Assembly (NCBI GenBank): GCA_900469965.1
Contig: UBZP01000015.1
Coordinates: 50,339-114,338 of the forward strand
DNA: 64,000 nt
Direction: 5' to 3'
Source of the DNA: Hyphomicrobiales bacterium
GTDB taxonomy: Bacteria > Pseudomonadota > Alphaproteobacteria > Rhizobiales > Rhizobiaceae
The notes under the pieces are model-generated. The model was given only the letters and a program-made list of their open reading frames with translations. It made no database searches and was not told where the DNA came from. Shown one piece after another: positions 63,746-64,000 of this stretch. A program made the translations under genes and the position numbers. Position 1 is the stretch's first letter, and every line of letters starts with the position of its first letter.

Positions 63746-63780
63746 GGGGGAGGGTCGGCGCGAAGCGCCGGGGTGGGGTG
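63732..63780. repeat. Double-hairpin intergenic repeat after the DUF917 gene
   Basis: ACCCTCCCC-ttga-GGGGGAGGGT is followed by CGGCGC-gaa-GCGCCG and GGGGTGGGG. It overlaps the DUF917 stop codon (63743-63745) and may terminate the operon. Confidence 0.65.
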
Positions 63781-63884
63781 ATGTGGCGATTGCGGCTGCC
63801 GTGCCGTCGCAGGGCGGGTAGCGCGACGGCCACCGTCGCCCGAAGCCTTGCTGCAGCCGATCGCCTCAACGGAGAGCTCGATTG

Positions 63885-64000
63885 CCCCTCACCCTGGCCC
63901 TCTCCCCGCAAGCGGGGAGAGGGGACGCGCCGCGACCCATACGACGGGCATGCGCTCGCTTTCTGCGTCGGAGCGGTGCAACGTTCGTCCTTCTCCCCGC
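63885..64000. repeat. RIME-type palindromic element, third copy, cut by the window end
   Basis: It starts CCCCTCACCCTGGCC, with a CTCTCCCCGCAAGCGGGGAG hairpin. The beginning of the second arm (CCTTCTCCCCGC) is the last sequence in the window. The 255-bp end of the window beyond 63746 has no gene. Confidence 0.75.

Overview
The window is chromosome- or megaplasmid-like DNA of a high-GC alphaproteobacterium, most likely a member of the Rhizobiaceae (Ensifer/Shinella/Rhizobium-like). This is inferred from strong GC bias at third codon positions, RIME-type and other rhizobial intergenic palindromes, an iron-responsive TGA-N9-TCA (IRO/RirA-type) box, an Atu4866-family protein, and many ABC importers and LysR/AraC regulators. 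No rRNA, tRNA, CRISPR or insertion-sequence transposase was seen. Almost all of the DNA is accessory catabolism and uptake.

Layout. 0-3.4 kb: the 5' end of a redoxin gene and a large zinc-ribbon/class III cyclase/AAA/TPR regulator. 3.5-13.9 kb: a LysR regulator divergent from a methylated-amine cluster (two FAD-GcvT dimethylglycine/sarcosine-dehydrogenase-like enzymes, an HXXEE membrane protein, a Rieske oxygenase and a non-pyrrolysine MttB homologue). 14.1-18.3 kb: an iron-siderophore operon (TonB receptor, FhuF, binding protein) under an IRO box. 18.4-24.9 kb: a DUF1328 mini-gene and a putrescine/spermidine-type ABC importer with gamma-aminobutyraldehyde dehydrogenase. A 604-bp AT-rich one-gene cassette sits exactly at the permease-permease junction of this importer. 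25-34 kb: small enzymes and LysR/AraC regulators. 34-45.6 kb: two paralogous peptide-type binding proteins, a CocE hydrolase, a complete Dpp-like ABC importer, an HTH regulator, a frameshifted cupin and a PLP dehydratase. 45.8-54.1 kb: a gamma-butyrobetaine/carnitine module (CaiD, NDP-forming acyl-CoA synthetase, acyl-CoA dehydrogenase, carnitine dehydrogenase-thioesterase fusion, BKACE, GATase1-type AraC regulator). 54.1-57 kb: an AT-rich orphan gene, an AraC regulator and a divergent MFS exporter. 57-63.7 kb: a tandem-HTH LysR regulator divergent from a four-gene operon encoding a histidine-ammonia-lyase-family protein without the MIO tripeptide, an amidohydrolase, an M20 amidase and a DUF917 protein.

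How it fits together (inference). The carnitine module would convert gamma-butyrobetaine or carnitine to glycine betaine. The 4.7-13.3 kb cluster would remove N-methyl groups (Rieske step, then FAD/folate dehydrogenases). Together they would allow growth on quaternary amines. The most unusual items are the seamless cassette between the two polyamine permease genes, whose product carries a HEPN-like R-x4-H motif; the MIO-less lyase operon with its double-HTH regulator; and paired inverted heptamer arrays at 28.9-29.2 kb.
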